From NCBI GenBank assembly GCA_024743075.1, contig JANSXG010000002.1, forward strand, positions 1-50,728: a stretch of 50,728 nucleotides of DNA. Direction: 5' to 3'. Every line of letters starts with the position of its first letter. Positions within the stretch are counted from its first letter, which is position 1. Below, piece by piece: positions 29,895 to 38,671 of the stretch. Under the pieces are notes generated by a model, which had not been told where the DNA came from, did not search any database, and saw only the letters and a list, made by a program, of their open reading frames with translations. The translations under genes and the position numbers were made by a program. The stretch is from a bacterium. GTDB lineage: Bacteria; Planctomycetota; Phycisphaerae; Phycisphaerales; UBA1924.

Positions 29895-32117
29895 ATGGCA
29901 CGCCCTCTCACGCGAACCGGATCCGCGACCGGCGGGATTCTCGCTTTCATCCTTGGCGGCAGCCTTGCGGTCGGGGCCCTCGCCTCGTTTCGCCCTGCCC
30001 CGCAGGCGACGGACGACGCTCCCGCCTCAACTGCGCTCGAACTGTCTGCAGACGCGGTCCGGAACCTCAGCGTGGGCGGGCAGACGCAGATGAACAATGT
30101 GGTCCTTCCGGAGGGGCCGCAGGTCAATCTCCGGCTGGAGCGGTTCGAGGTGCTCGCACCCAACGCGGAGGTTGTCGTTGCGGGAATCGACGGCGAGCGC
30201 CCGCTCGACGTCTCGGGACTCGCACTGCTCCGGGGCCACGTCGTCGGCGATCCGGAATCGCGCGTGTTCGTGTCTTTATCAGACCACGGCGTGCAGGGCT
30301 TCATCTCAACGGCGGGATCGGTGTACTCGCTTTCGAGCGGCCTCGCGGTCGACGGATTCGGGCGACCCGAGGATCTGCGGATCACCAAAGTTGAGGGTCC
30401 GATGGCCGGGCTGAACATGCCGCCGGTCACATGCGGTGTCGTCCCCGGTGACCCCGAACTGCATCCCAACGGTTTCGAACGACCGATCGAAGCGGACCAG
30501 GTCGAGGAGTACGGTCGCGGCGAGCCGCCGTGCCGCGTTGCCCGACTGGCCATCGACACGGACTGGGAGTACTCGGAGCTGCTGTTCGGCGGCGATACCG
30601 ATGCCGCGGCCGCTTACGCGCTGACGCTGGTCGCCGGAGTCGGTGAGATCTACCAGAGCAATGTCAATGTTCAATTCACGGTCAGTTACCTTCGCGTCTG
30701 GGAGACGAATGCCGACGCGTACAATCAGGGCGACGACCTCCTCCAGGAGTTCCGCAACCACTGGAACGCGACGCAGGGCGGTGTGGAGCGCGATCTGGCG
30801 CACCTGCTGTCTGGTCGAAGTGACCTGCCGTACGGCGGCGTGGCCTACCTCAGCGTCGTTTGCAGCCCAAACTTCGGGTATGGCCTGTCGGGGTACCTCA
30901 ACGGCAGCTTCCCCTACCCGCTGATCAACAACAATGGCGGGAACTGGGATCTGGTTGTGCTGGCCCACGAGCTCGGACACAACTTCGGGACCGGGCATAC
31001 CCACGACTCGTACAACCCGCCGATCGACAACTGCGGCAACGGCGACTGCACCGGTGCGGGCGACGGCACGATCATGAGTTACTGCCACACATGCCCCGGC
31101 GGGATCAGCAACATCACGCTGAACTTCCACCCCTTGGTTCGGAATCAGATTCTGTCGTATCTCAACTCCGCCTGCGATCTGACCGCGAACGGGACAACGG
31201 CCGTGAACGATCAGGCCGCGACCCTGCCCGACGAACCGATCCTGATCGATGTGCTGCTTAACGACCAGGCCGCGAGCTGTGACGCCGTCGATCTGGTCGG
31301 CGCGGACGCGGTCAGCGCCGAGGGCGGTGAGGTCGAAGTTGTCGTCAACCTCGGTGGGAACGGACGGGACATGATCCGCTACACGCCGCCGACCGGCTAC
31401 GCCGGTGCCGACTCCTTCTCGTACACGATCAATGGTGGTGCGGTCGCGACCGTGGATGTGGATGTCCTCAGTCTCCGCCAGCCCGACGAGCCCGGTGCGA
31501 CCACCCCCGGCGTCGGAGTCGAGTATTACGCGCTCGCCAACCCGTCGGTCCTCCCGGACTTCTCGACGCTCGATTCGTACGCCTCGGACGACTTCCCGTC
31601 GATCAACTTCCCGTCCACGAACGGGAACTTCGCCACGAGCAGTCGCAACGATGATGTCGGTGCCGTGTTCACAGGTTTCGTCGAGGTGCCCGCCGGCGGC
31701 ATGTACACGTTCTTCACGGAGTCCGACGACGGCTCGCGACTGTACATCGGTGACGAGATGATCGTGGACAACGATGGTCTCCATGCGATGCAGGAGCGTT
31801 CCGGCGAGATCGCTCTCGCACCCGGCAAGCACTCCATCCGGGTCGAGTTCTTCGAGCGCGGGGGCGGGGCCGGCATTATCGTCCGCTTCCAGGGGCCGAA
31901 TATCTCCAAGCGTGTCATCGAGCAGTCTCGCTGGTCGCAGGCGGTCGACTGCCCCGCAGATGTGACAGGGGACGGCTCGGTGGACCTCGCCGACCTGAAC
32001 CTCGTTCTGGCCAACTTCGGACAGTCGACCGACGCTGGTGACGCGAACGGCGACGGCGTGGTGGACCTTACCGACCTCAACGCGATTCTCGGAGTCTTCG
32101 GCTCGAGCTGCGAGTAA
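29895..32117 (+). CDS. Secreted zincin metalloprotease with PA14 and dockerin-like domains
   Basis: 740 residues. Signal peptide about 1-32 (TGGILAFILGGSLAVGALA), propeptide-like region to about 200, then a reprolysin-type catalytic domain: HELGHNFGTGHTHD, with HExxHxxGxxH starting at residue 358, and a Met-turn TIMSYCHTC. A beta domain of cadherin/Ig type follows (about 435-530: TTAVNDQAATLPDEPILIDV, YTPPTGYAGADSFSYTI), then a PA14-like domain (about 540-680: GVGVEYYALANP, FFTESDDGSRLYIGDE), and a paired EF-hand end from CPADVTGDGSVDLADLN to GSSCE. It should cleave proteins outside the cell; PA14 commonly binds carbohydrate. AAGGACGAAGG precedes the start. It shares its C-terminal module with three other proteins here. 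Confidence 0.9.
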   Translation: MARPLTRTGSATGGILAFILGGSLAVGALASFRPAPQATDDAPASTALELSADAVRNLSVGGQTQMNNVVLPEGPQVNLRLERFEVLAPNAEVVVAGIDGERPLDVSGLALLRGHVVGDPESRVFVSLSDHGVQGFISTAGSVYSLSSGLAVDGFGRPEDLRITKVEGPMAGLNMPPVTCGVVPGDPELHPNGFERPIEADQVEEYGRGEPPCRVARLAIDTDWEYSELLFGGDTDAAAAYALTLVAGVGEIYQSNVNVQFTVSYLRVWETNADAYNQGDDLLQEFRNHWNATQGGVERDLAHLLSGRSDLPYGGVAYLSVVCSPNFGYGLSGYLNGSFPYPLINNNGGNWDLVVLAHELGHNFGTGHTHDSYNPPIDNCGNGDCTGAGDGTIMSYCHTCPGGISNITLNFHPLVRNQILSYLNSACDLTANGTTAVNDQAATLPDEPILIDVLLNDQAASCDAVDLVGADAVSAEGGEVEVVVNLGGNGRDMIRYTPPTGYAGADSFSYTINGGAVATVDVDVLSLRQPDEPGATTPGVGVEYYALANPSVLPDFSTLDSYASDDFPSINFPSTNGNFATSSRNDDVGAVFTGFVEVPAGGMYTFFTESDDGSRLYIGDEMIVDNDGLHAMQERSGEIALAPGKHSIRVEFFERGGGAGIIVRFQGPNISKRVIEQSRWSQAVDCPADVTGDGSVDLADLNLVLANFGQSTDAGDANGDGVVDLTDLNAILGVFGSSCE

Positions 32118-32145
32118 AGGGGCTCGGTTGGTCTAGAATGCCCCC

Positions 32146-33471
32146 GTGACAAGCGCGGGCAATCATCCGAACGTACCCGCCCTGATGTCCTCAGGGCGGG
32201 TCATGCTCCTGACCGATCTGGTGCGTCGCATCAGCGGGATGCACGATCCCGCGCAAGTCCAGCGCGAGTTCGCGAAGACCATGGCCGAGTTTTCGCCGTG
32301 GCAGGGCTACATCAGCCTTTCGCGTCGCGGGCTCAGGCCGGGCGACTACAAGATCACCGGAACGGTCCTGTCGCCGGCCGATCGCGAGCGGGGCCGTCGG
32401 AACCCATGGAAACACTGGGACGAGTTGCCGACGCATTCCGGCGGCTGGGCGGGCGACATCATCGCCGGGGACTTGCCGCATCTGGAGAACAATCTGCAAC
32501 TCACGGGGGACCCGGTCTTCGGCGACAGTCTCGCGGAGTTCCGGTCGGCCATGGTGATACCGCTGTTCGACGACGGCGAGGCGCTGAACTGGTCGATCGG
32601 CCTCCATCGCGAGCCAAACGCGTTTTCGCCGGATCTTGTCGAAGAGTTCATCCTGCGGGGGAACCTCATCGGTCGCGTGACGCGAAACCTTGTGATCCAG
32701 AAGGAACTCGACGAACTCAATGCGCAGTTTTCCGAGCAGCTGCAGGAAATCGCGGCGATCCAGAGATCTCTGCTCCCGGAAGTGACACCGAAGGTGTCGG
32801 GCCTTGAGATCGCGACGAGCTATCTCACCAGCAAACACGCCGGCGGCGACTATTTCGATTTTTTCGAAATGGAGGAGAATAAGTTCGGCGTGATCATCGC
32901 AGACGTCGCGGGGCACGGGGCTGGCGCGGCCACGGTGGTGGCAATCCTCCAGGCGTTGCTCCATTCCGCCTACGCAGGCGACCACGATCCTGCCGCGACC
33001 TTGGAGCGCGTCAGCAAGGAACTGGTACGCAAGAAGATCGAGAACAACTTCGTCACCGCCTTCTTTGGCGTCTTTGACGCGCAGCGAAACGGCCTCGAAT
33101 ACTCCAACGCCGGTCACAACCGGCCGCTCGTGCGGCGCAAAGACGGCAATGTCGAGGAGGTGCTCGGCGCGGCTTCGATCCCGCTGGGCATCACGACCGA
33201 CATCGGCTACGAGACCGATCGGCTGCAACTCGGAGACGGCGACACTCTCGTGCTTTACACCGATGGCATCGTCGAAGCGTTCGGCCCTCGCGACGCTGAC
33301 GGTCAGCGAGAGATGTTCGGCAAGCACCGGCTCATCGAGACGCTGAAGGACTGCACCGGCGAGCCGGATTGTGTGATCGGTTCGATCCACCAGCGCCTGT
33401 TCGAGCACACCGGCGAACGCACCCGTGATGACGACCAGACCATCGTCGTGATCCGCGTGAACGGGAAATGA
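32146..33471 (+). CDS. GAF-like sensor with PP2C/SpoIIE serine phosphatase domain
   Basis: 441 residues from a GTG at 32146; ATG at 32185 is an alternative. The N-terminal 190 residues look like a GAF-type sensory domain (RISGMHDPAQVQREF, SAMVIPLFDDGEALNW, GLHREPNAFS). A coiled-coil linker (about 185-215) leads to the RsbU/SpoIIE phosphatase: RSLLPEVTP, HAGGDYFDFF, IIADVAGHGAGAA, YSNAGHNRPLV, LYTDGIVEAF and DDDQTIVVIR, with the Asp metal ligands intact. Such proteins dephosphorylate anti-sigma-factor antagonists in partner-switching pathways. Partner genes are not present. No transmembrane segment. One base separates it from the cysteine-cluster gene. Confidence 0.92.
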   Translation: MTSAGNHPNVPALMSSGRVMLLTDLVRRISGMHDPAQVQREFAKTMAEFSPWQGYISLSRRGLRPGDYKITGTVLSPADRERGRRNPWKHWDELPTHSGGWAGDIIAGDLPHLENNLQLTGDPVFGDSLAEFRSAMVIPLFDDGEALNWSIGLHREPNAFSPDLVEEFILRGNLIGRVTRNLVIQKELDELNAQFSEQLQEIAAIQRSLLPEVTPKVSGLEIATSYLTSKHAGGDYFDFFEMEENKFGVIIADVAGHGAGAATVVAILQALLHSAYAGDHDPAATLERVSKELVRKKIENNFVTAFFGVFDAQRNGLEYSNAGHNRPLVRRKDGNVEEVLGAASIPLGITTDIGYETDRLQLGDGDTLVLYTDGIVEAFGPRDADGQREMFGKHRLIETLKDCTGEPDCVIGSIHQRLFEHTGERTRDDDQTIVVIRVNGK

Positions 33472-33472
33472 A

Positions 33473-33991
33473 GTGAATCAGGGATCCGATGGAAGTGAGA
33501 GCCGGGAGTGGTTCGACGACGAGCCGGTGCGCTTCGAGTGCACGCTCTGCGGCCAGTGCTGCACCGGCCCGAGCGGGTTCGTGCTGTTTTCTCGGCAGGA
33601 GGGCGAGGCGATCGCCCGTCGCCTCAGGATCTCCTATGCGGTGTTCTACGAGCGATACACGCACGACACGCCGGCGGGGCGCTCGCTGCGTGAGACCCGG
33701 CACATCAATCCTGACGGCACCGCAGACCACGATTGCGTCTTTCTGGATCGGGAATCCGAACCCGGTTCGCTGATCTGCTCGCTCTACGAGGACCGGCCGA
33801 CGCAATGCCGCACATTCCCGTTCTGGCCAGAGCATATGGGGTCGCGCAGGTCGTGGAACCTGCTCGGCAAGACGTGCGAAGGCGTCGGTCGTGGCGGATT
33901 CGTGCCCGCAAGCGAAATCCGAATTCAGCGCGCCAAGCAGGATCGCAGCCGAGCGGAACCGGGCGGGCTTGACCCGGACGACGGAGTGTGA
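33473..33991 (+). CDS. YkgJ-family cysteine-cluster protein
   Basis: 172 residues, GTG start directly after the phosphatase gene; no strong ribosome site, so the start is uncertain. The family cluster is FECTLCGQCCTGPSG (CxxCxxCC), followed by CVFLD, LICSLYEDRPTQCRTFPFWP and KTCEG, giving eight Cys in the order expected for a zinc- or iron-binding YkgJ/Fe-S cluster protein. Function of the family is not known. It converges with accC, six bases apart. Confidence 0.86.
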   Translation: MNQGSDGSESREWFDDEPVRFECTLCGQCCTGPSGFVLFSRQEGEAIARRLRISYAVFYERYTHDTPAGRSLRETRHINPDGTADHDCVFLDRESEPGSLICSLYEDRPTQCRTFPFWPEHMGSRRSWNLLGKTCEGVGRGGFVPASEIRIQRAKQDRSRAEPGGLDPDDGV

Positions 33992-33997
33992 AGAAGA

Positions 33998-35341
33998 CTA
34001 CTTCTTAAGAAGACGCTCCAGGAAATGGATGTCCATCCCGCCCTTCTTGAAGCTCGAGTTATCCATGAGCTGCATGTGCAGGCCGATTGTCGTGTGGATC
34101 GGCTCGATCCGCATTTCAGACAGCGCACGCTTGGTGCGCCTGATGCACGCCTCACGCGTCGGTGCGTGCACGATCAGCTTGGCGATCATGGAGTCGTAGG
34201 TCGGGGGCACGCGGTAACCGGGTACGACGTGGGTGTCCATGCGGACGCCGAGTCCGCCCGGGGCGGCGAACTGCTCAATCGTGCCCGGAGACGGAGCGAA
34301 GTTCCGATCCGGGTTTTCGGCGTTGATCCGGCACTCGATGGCGTGTCCGTTGATCGAGATGTCTTTCTGCTTGAACGGCAGGGGCTCGCCGCCGGCGACG
34401 CGGATGCCGGTCGCGACGATGTCGACGCCGGTGATCATCTCCGTGACCGGGTGTTCGACCTGCACGCGGGTGTTCACCTCGAGCAGGTAGAAGTTCTGCT
34501 TCTCATCCATCAGGAACTCGACGGTCGCGGCGCCCGAGTAAGCGGCGTTCTTGATCAGTCGGGCCGCGGACTTGCAGACATCATCACGCTTCTTCGGGTC
34601 GATTCCCGGCCCCGGTGCTTCTTCGATGAGTTTCTGATGCCGGCGCTGGGTGGAGCAGTCGCGTTCGTAGAGGTGAACGGCGTTGCCGTGGCTGTCGCCG
34701 ATGACCTGGACTTCGACGTGGCGTGCGTGCTCAAGAAACTTCTCGACGTATACCGCGCCGTTGCCGAAGGCCGCGGATGCTTCCTGTGTGGCCTGCTTGA
34801 TCGCCGGCGCGAGTTCGGCCTCGGTTCGCACGACACGCATCCCTCGTCCACCGCCGCCCGCCGCGGCCTTCACGATGAGCGGGAAGCCGATCTTCTTCCC
34901 GACCTCGATGGCTTCTTCGGGGTCCTCGATCGCGCCGTCCGATCCGGGGAAGACGGGGACCTTGGCCTTGCGCGCCATCTGCTTGCAACTGATCTTGTCG
35001 CCGAGCAGGGCCATAGCTTCGTGGGACGGCCCGATGAAGACGAAATTCGAGTCCTTGCACACTTCGGCGAAGTGGGCGTTCTCGGCGAGGAAGCCGTAGC
35101 CGGGATGGATCGAGTCACAGCCGGTGATTTCTGCCGCGGCGATGATCCGGGGGATCGAGAGATAACTCTGGCTCGCCGGCCCGGGACCGATGCACACGGC
35201 CTTGTCGGCCAGCTTCAGGTAGGGGGCCTCGGCGTCCGCCTCGGAGAACACGCAGACGCACTCGATGCCGAGATCGCGACATGCGCGGATGATCCGGAGA
35301 GCGATCTCTCCACGGTTGGCAATCAGAACTCGCTTGAGCAT
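33998..35341 (-). CDS. accC: Acetyl-CoA carboxylase, biotin carboxylase subunit
   Basis: 447 residues, the standard length. Start KRVLIANRGEIALRIIRACR, then HPGYGFLAENAHFAEVC, the ATP-grasp glycine loop AAAGGGGRGMRVVR, LYERDCSTQRRHQKLIEEAP, and FLEVNTRVQVEHPVTEM-type residues (LLEVNTRVQVEHPVTE). All support biotin carboxylase, which carboxylates biotin on AccB with ATP and bicarbonate at the first step of fatty acid synthesis. It follows accB with a 28-base gap and forms a pepP-accB-accC operon. Confidence 0.97.
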   Translation of the reverse strand: MLKRVLIANRGEIALRIIRACRDLGIECVCVFSEADAEAPYLKLADKAVCIGPGPASQSYLSIPRIIAAAEITGCDSIHPGYGFLAENAHFAEVCKDSNFVFIGPSHEAMALLGDKISCKQMARKAKVPVFPGSDGAIEDPEEAIEVGKKIGFPLIVKAAAGGGGRGMRVVRTEAELAPAIKQATQEASAAFGNGAVYVEKFLEHARHVEVQVIGDSHGNAVHLYERDCSTQRRHQKLIEEAPGPGIDPKKRDDVCKSAARLIKNAAYSGAATVEFLMDEKQNFYLLEVNTRVQVEHPVTEMITGVDIVATGIRVAGGEPLPFKQKDISINGHAIECRINAENPDRNFAPSPGTIEQFAAPGGLGVRMDTHVVPGYRVPPTYDSMIAKLIVHAPTREACIRRTKRALSEMRIEPIHTTIGLHMQLMDNSSFKKGGMDIHFLERLLKK

Positions 35342-35369
35342 GGGGCCGCCGTGCGCTTCGTGGGGGGGA

Positions 35370-35852
35370 TCAGGACGGGCGAACGAGGAAGAGCGGCTGG
35401 CCGTATTCGACTGGCTCAGCGTTCTTCACGAGGATCTTGGCGATCTTGCCCGAGCACTCGGCCTTGATCTCGCTGAACACCTTCATCGCTTCAACGATAC
35501 AGACGGTCGTCTCCTGACTGACGTTGTCGCCCACTGAGATGTACGCCGGGCTTTCCGGGTCCGGCGACGAATAGAACGTGCCGACCATTGGCGAGATGAT
35601 CGGGACAAGACCCGCGTCCTCATCGTCCGGACCGGAAGCGGCCTGCTGCGCGGGTGCCGCCGATTGGGCCGGCGGCGCCGGCGCCTGTTGAGGAGCTGCG
35701 GCGGGGGCCGAAGCCGGCATCATCGCCGTCCCGGCGCTGGCGTAGGGGCGACGCAGCGAGACGGATTCCTGCTCGTCCTTCAAGTCGAGTTCCGAAAGGT
35801 CGTTCTCGACCATCAGTTTGACGAGTTCTTTGAGCTTACGAATATCGATCAT
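35370..35852 (-). CDS. accB: Biotin carboxyl carrier protein of acetyl-CoA carboxylase
   Basis: 160 residues from the ATG at 35852, which overlaps the pepP stop (ATGA). A much longer frame through pepP is not real. N-terminal helical part MIDIRKLKELVKLMVENDLS, an Ala/Pro/Gln-rich flexible linker (about 45-75), then the biotinyl domain with ISPMVGTFY, VGDNV and VEAMKV, where Lys124 is the biotinylated residue. It carries CO2 from AccC to the carboxyltransferase. Confidence 0.96.
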   Translation of the reverse strand: MIDIRKLKELVKLMVENDLSELDLKDEQESVSLRRPYASAGTAMMPASAPAAAPQQAPAPPAQSAAPAQQAASGPDDEDAGLVPIISPMVGTFYSSPDPESPAYISVGDNVSQETTVCIVEAMKVFSEIKAECSGKIAKILVKNAEPVEYGQPLFLVRPS

Positions 35853-36958
35853 AGGGTCGCCCACTCCATGTCGGTCGGGAGGCTGCAGAGGTCTTTCCCG
35901 CCGCGCGGGGTCACGAGGATATCGTTTTCGATGCGGACTCCGCCAATCCCGGGCAGGTAGATGCCCGGCTCGATCGTGATCACCATGCCCGGCTGCAGTT
36001 CGGTTTCCGAGGTCTTGGCCACACGCGGGCCCTCGTGGACATCCAGTCCGATGCCGTGCCCCAGGCTGTGCCCGAACGCCTCGCCGTAGCCCGCGGCGGT
36101 GATGATGTCGCGCGCGACTGCGTCCAGTTCCCTGCCGGTCATGCCGGGGCGAACGGCGTCGATAGCAGTCAGGAACGCCTCGTGGGTGATCTCGTAGATC
36201 TCGCGCATCTGCCGCGACCACTTGCCCAGCGAGAAAGTGCGGGTCATATCGCTGCGATACCCGCCGACCGTTGCGCCCCAGTCGATGAGCAGCGGCTTGC
36301 CCTTGGCGAGCTTTGTCTTGCCCGGTACAGCGTGTGGCAGCGAACCGTTCGCCTGGGCGGCCACGATCGGTCCGAAGGCGGGCTTCTCCGAGCCGCGGCA
36401 CTTCATCTCGAACTCGAGTTGCGCGCACACTTCGAGTTCGGTCTGCCCCGGCGCAACGGTCTCCAGCGTCGCGACGAGCGCGTCCTGCTGCACCTTGATC
36501 GCCTTACGGATCGCTTTGACCTCGTCCTCGGTCTTGTAAAGCCTGAGTTCGCCGACCAGGTCGGAGGTCGAGCGGAGCCGTTTCGCGCCCCCGCGACCGA
36601 GTTCCTTGACGAGCGCGTCGCGTTGCGCGAGGGTTACGTACTCACCCTGCAGACCAACCGTCTCGAGCCCCAGCCTGTCGAGATGCTCGGCCGTCGCGCG
36701 AGCGATCGAACCGGACCGCATGACGACCTTGACCCGGTCGAGGCGTTCGAGTTCTTCTGCGAAGCGAAAATCGCTGACGACCGCCAACTGGCGTGACGCG
36801 ACGATCGCGTAACTGTCCTCGCCCCGGAAACCCGTGAGGTAATGGATGTCCGCCGGGTTCGTGATCAGCAGCGCATCGAGTTCGCGCTGGCGCAGGATCG
36901 CTCGGAGTTTTTTCAGCCGCGCCGAAAATGGAGATGCTGATTGTTCTCGTTTGGCCAT
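35849..36958 (-). CDS. pepP: Xaa-Pro aminopeptidase (M24 family)
   Basis: 369 residues. N-terminal creatinase-like domain (ALLITNPADIHYLTGFRG) and C-terminal pita-bread fold with the five metal ligands: DWGATVGGYRSDMTRTF (two Asp), HSLGHGIGLDVHE (His), TIEPGIY (Glu) and VRIENDILVT (Glu). It removes an N-terminal residue preceding proline. The order pepP before accB and accC is common in bacteria, where efp often lies between; efp is absent here. First gene of the operon. Confidence 0.93.
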   Translation of the reverse strand: MAKREQSASPFSARLKKLRAILRQRELDALLITNPADIHYLTGFRGEDSYAIVASRQLAVVSDFRFAEELERLDRVKVVMRSGSIARATAEHLDRLGLETVGLQGEYVTLAQRDALVKELGRGGAKRLRSTSDLVGELRLYKTEDEVKAIRKAIKVQQDALVATLETVAPGQTELEVCAQLEFEMKCRGSEKPAFGPIVAAQANGSLPHAVPGKTKLAKGKPLLIDWGATVGGYRSDMTRTFSLGKWSRQMREIYEITHEAFLTAIDAVRPGMTGRELDAVARDIITAAGYGEAFGHSLGHGIGLDVHEGPRVAKTSETELQPGMVITIEPGIYLPGIGGVRIENDILVTPRGGKDLCSLPTDMEWATL

Positions 36959-37018
36959 AGGACGGGCAGTATATCGGGACAGTCTCGAACCCGCCGACAG
37001 ACCGGTCGCGCACGCGAT

Positions 37019-37819
37019 TCAGAGGATCACGCCGCCGTCGCCCTTCTGGTCTCGCAGTGAGACCGGCGGAGCCAGCACCTCGCTCACGGCGTAAAGGGCC
37101 GCAAGGCTCGGCTTGGATGGGTCTCTGGTCCGCGCACCCCGGAGCAGGCTGTGCACCTCGCGCCCGAGAGCGGGACTCTCGCGTCGCTCACGAGAATGGA
37201 CCGACCGCTCCGCGGGCTTCCGCGCGGCTCCGTCGGACTTGAGTTGCTGAAGCTGCTGAGCGATCGAGGCTTGATCCAGCGCCGCCGGCGCCGATTCGCG
37301 CATGGCTTGCTGGATGTTGATGGTGTCCGACACCACCGGAGTCTGAGTGGGGGTTCGATCCACGATCGGCGGCGATTGCTGTGAACTGCTTCGCTGGGCA
37401 GTCCTTGATTCACGACGCTTCGCCGGTCCGGGCACGGCACGGCCCGGCGCCGGTGCCCCGGACGATCTCTGCCCCGCTGCGGGACCGCGCCGGTTCGCCG
37501 GGATCGGTACGGGTGCGGTCTGGGTGCCGCCGGTCTGCTTCTGCGCCTGACGTGCCCTCAACTCACGGAGCTGCTGCTGACGCCGTTCGGCGAGGCGCTG
37601 CAACTCGCTCGCGCGATCTTCGGCCTTCGACTGGAGCTTCGGGAGGTCTTCGTCGCCCGCGCTACGCCCGGTCCGCAATTCCTCATCGCGGCGCCGTTGG
37701 AGCTCCAGACGCATGCGCTTCTGCTCGGCCTTCTCTCGCAGTTGCTGGACGATCCAACTCAGCGCCGGGCCACCGAAGGCCAGCAGGATGATCAGCAGGT
37801 TGATCCAGTTGTTGCCCAT
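37019..37819 (-). CDS. Membrane-anchored, Gln/Arg-rich low-complexity protein
   Basis: 266 residues; GGGAGACC lies before the ATG. The N-terminus has one hydrophobic span (INLLIILLAFGGPALSWIV), followed by a long charged helix, probably coiled-coil (about 25-95, REKAEQKRMRLELQRRRDEE and onward), then Pro/Ser/Arg-rich disordered sequence. A C-terminal segment (SLLRGARTRDPSKPSLAALYAVSEVLAPPVSL) is more ordered. No known family. The topology suggests an inner-membrane protein with a large cytoplasmic or periplasmic tail. Confidence 0.7.
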   Translation of the reverse strand: MGNNWINLLIILLAFGGPALSWIVQQLREKAEQKRMRLELQRRRDEELRTGRSAGDEDLPKLQSKAEDRASELQRLAERRQQQLRELRARQAQKQTGGTQTAPVPIPANRRGPAAGQRSSGAPAPGRAVPGPAKRRESRTAQRSSSQQSPPIVDRTPTQTPVVSDTINIQQAMRESAPAALDQASIAQQLQQLKSDGAARKPAERSVHSRERRESPALGREVHSLLRGARTRDPSKPSLAALYAVSEVLAPPVSLRDQKGDGGVIL

Positions 37820-37870
37820 GCGGTCTCCCTTTGCGGCAATGAGGGTGCCACCGGTTTCAGCAATTGGAGT

Positions 37871-38668
37871 CTAGCACGCTCCGAGTGATCCGGAAGCAGC
37901 CTCTCCGTACAGCGGGCGAGGGTGCGCCGCTGCCGAATCCCCGAATCGGCACCCGAACAATTCCTCCAGCACATCCTGCTTGAGGACCTCACTCGGAGGC
38001 CCTTGCGCTTGCACCGTGCCGCCCCGGCCCAGACAAACCACCCGATCCGCGACCGCTCCCGCGAAACCGACATCGTGCACGACCAGAACGCTCCGAATGC
38101 CTCGACCGGACGCCTTGCGGATCTGATCCGCGATCACGATCGCGTGGCGGGGATCGAGCGCAGCCACCGGCTCGTCGGCCAGCAAGTAGCGGGTCCGATC
38201 GGTTGCGGGACCGTCGAACTGGGCAAGAACCCTTGCGAACGCCGCGAGCTGTCGCTGCCCGATACTGAGATGCTCGAATCGGTCGTTGAAGCGATCGACG
38301 AGTCCGACGCTCGCGAGGGCCCTCCGAACCGCATCGCGATCGGGGGCCTGCACCGCACGCCCCAGCCCGACGACCTCCGCGACGGTCAGGGGTGCGGCGA
38401 CTCGCGGCGTTTGTGACACATACGCCATTCGACGAACCCGATCAGCGACGGGTATCTCGTTGAGCGCCCACCCGTCCAGTTCGATCTTGCCGGCCTGGCC
38501 GCGACTGTCTGCAACGCCCGCGAGCAGGCGCAGCAGCGTCGACTTGCCGGCTCCGTTTGGCCCGATGATCGCGGTCACCGGCGCATCGAACGCAATGCAG
38601 ACATCGCGCAGCGCCGCGCGTTTGCCGGTGGAGTACGTGTAGCCGAGTTGATCGCAACGGAGTGTCAC
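37871..38668 (-). CDS. ABC transporter ATP-binding protein (FecE/BtuD type)
   Basis: 265 residues from a GTG three bases after the permease stop. Walker A GPNGAGKST (near 36-44), Q-loop VSQTPR, signature LSIGQRQLAAFARVLA, Walker B YLLADEPVAALDP and H-loop LVVHDVGFA. The signature is LSIGQ instead of LSGGQ. Together with the permease and binding protein it makes a type II importer for vitamin B12, iron-siderophore or heme; the substrate is not decidable. Gene order in transcription: binding protein, permease, ATPase. Confidence 0.92.
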   Translation of the reverse strand: MTLRCDQLGYTYSTGKRAALRDVCIAFDAPVTAIIGPNGAGKSTLLRLLAGVADSRGQAGKIELDGWALNEIPVADRVRRMAYVSQTPRVAAPLTVAEVVGLGRAVQAPDRDAVRRALASVGLVDRFNDRFEHLSIGQRQLAAFARVLAQFDGPATDRTRYLLADEPVAALDPRHAIVIADQIRKASGRGIRSVLVVHDVGFAGAVADRVVCLGRGGTVQAQGPPSEVLKQDVLEELFGCRFGDSAAAHPRPLYGEAASGSLGAC

Positions 38669-38671
38669 GAT

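Noticed and set aside
30306-31832. 508-codon minus-strand frame
   Set aside because: Antisense to the metalloprotease, whose HExxH and Met-turn motifs show the true strand.
34025-35467. 480-codon plus-strand frame
   Set aside because: Antisense to accC and accB.
35370-36428. 352-codon frame extending accB upstream
   Set aside because: The first half is a shadow of pepP; accB begins at 35852 with a proper N-terminus and ATGA coupling.
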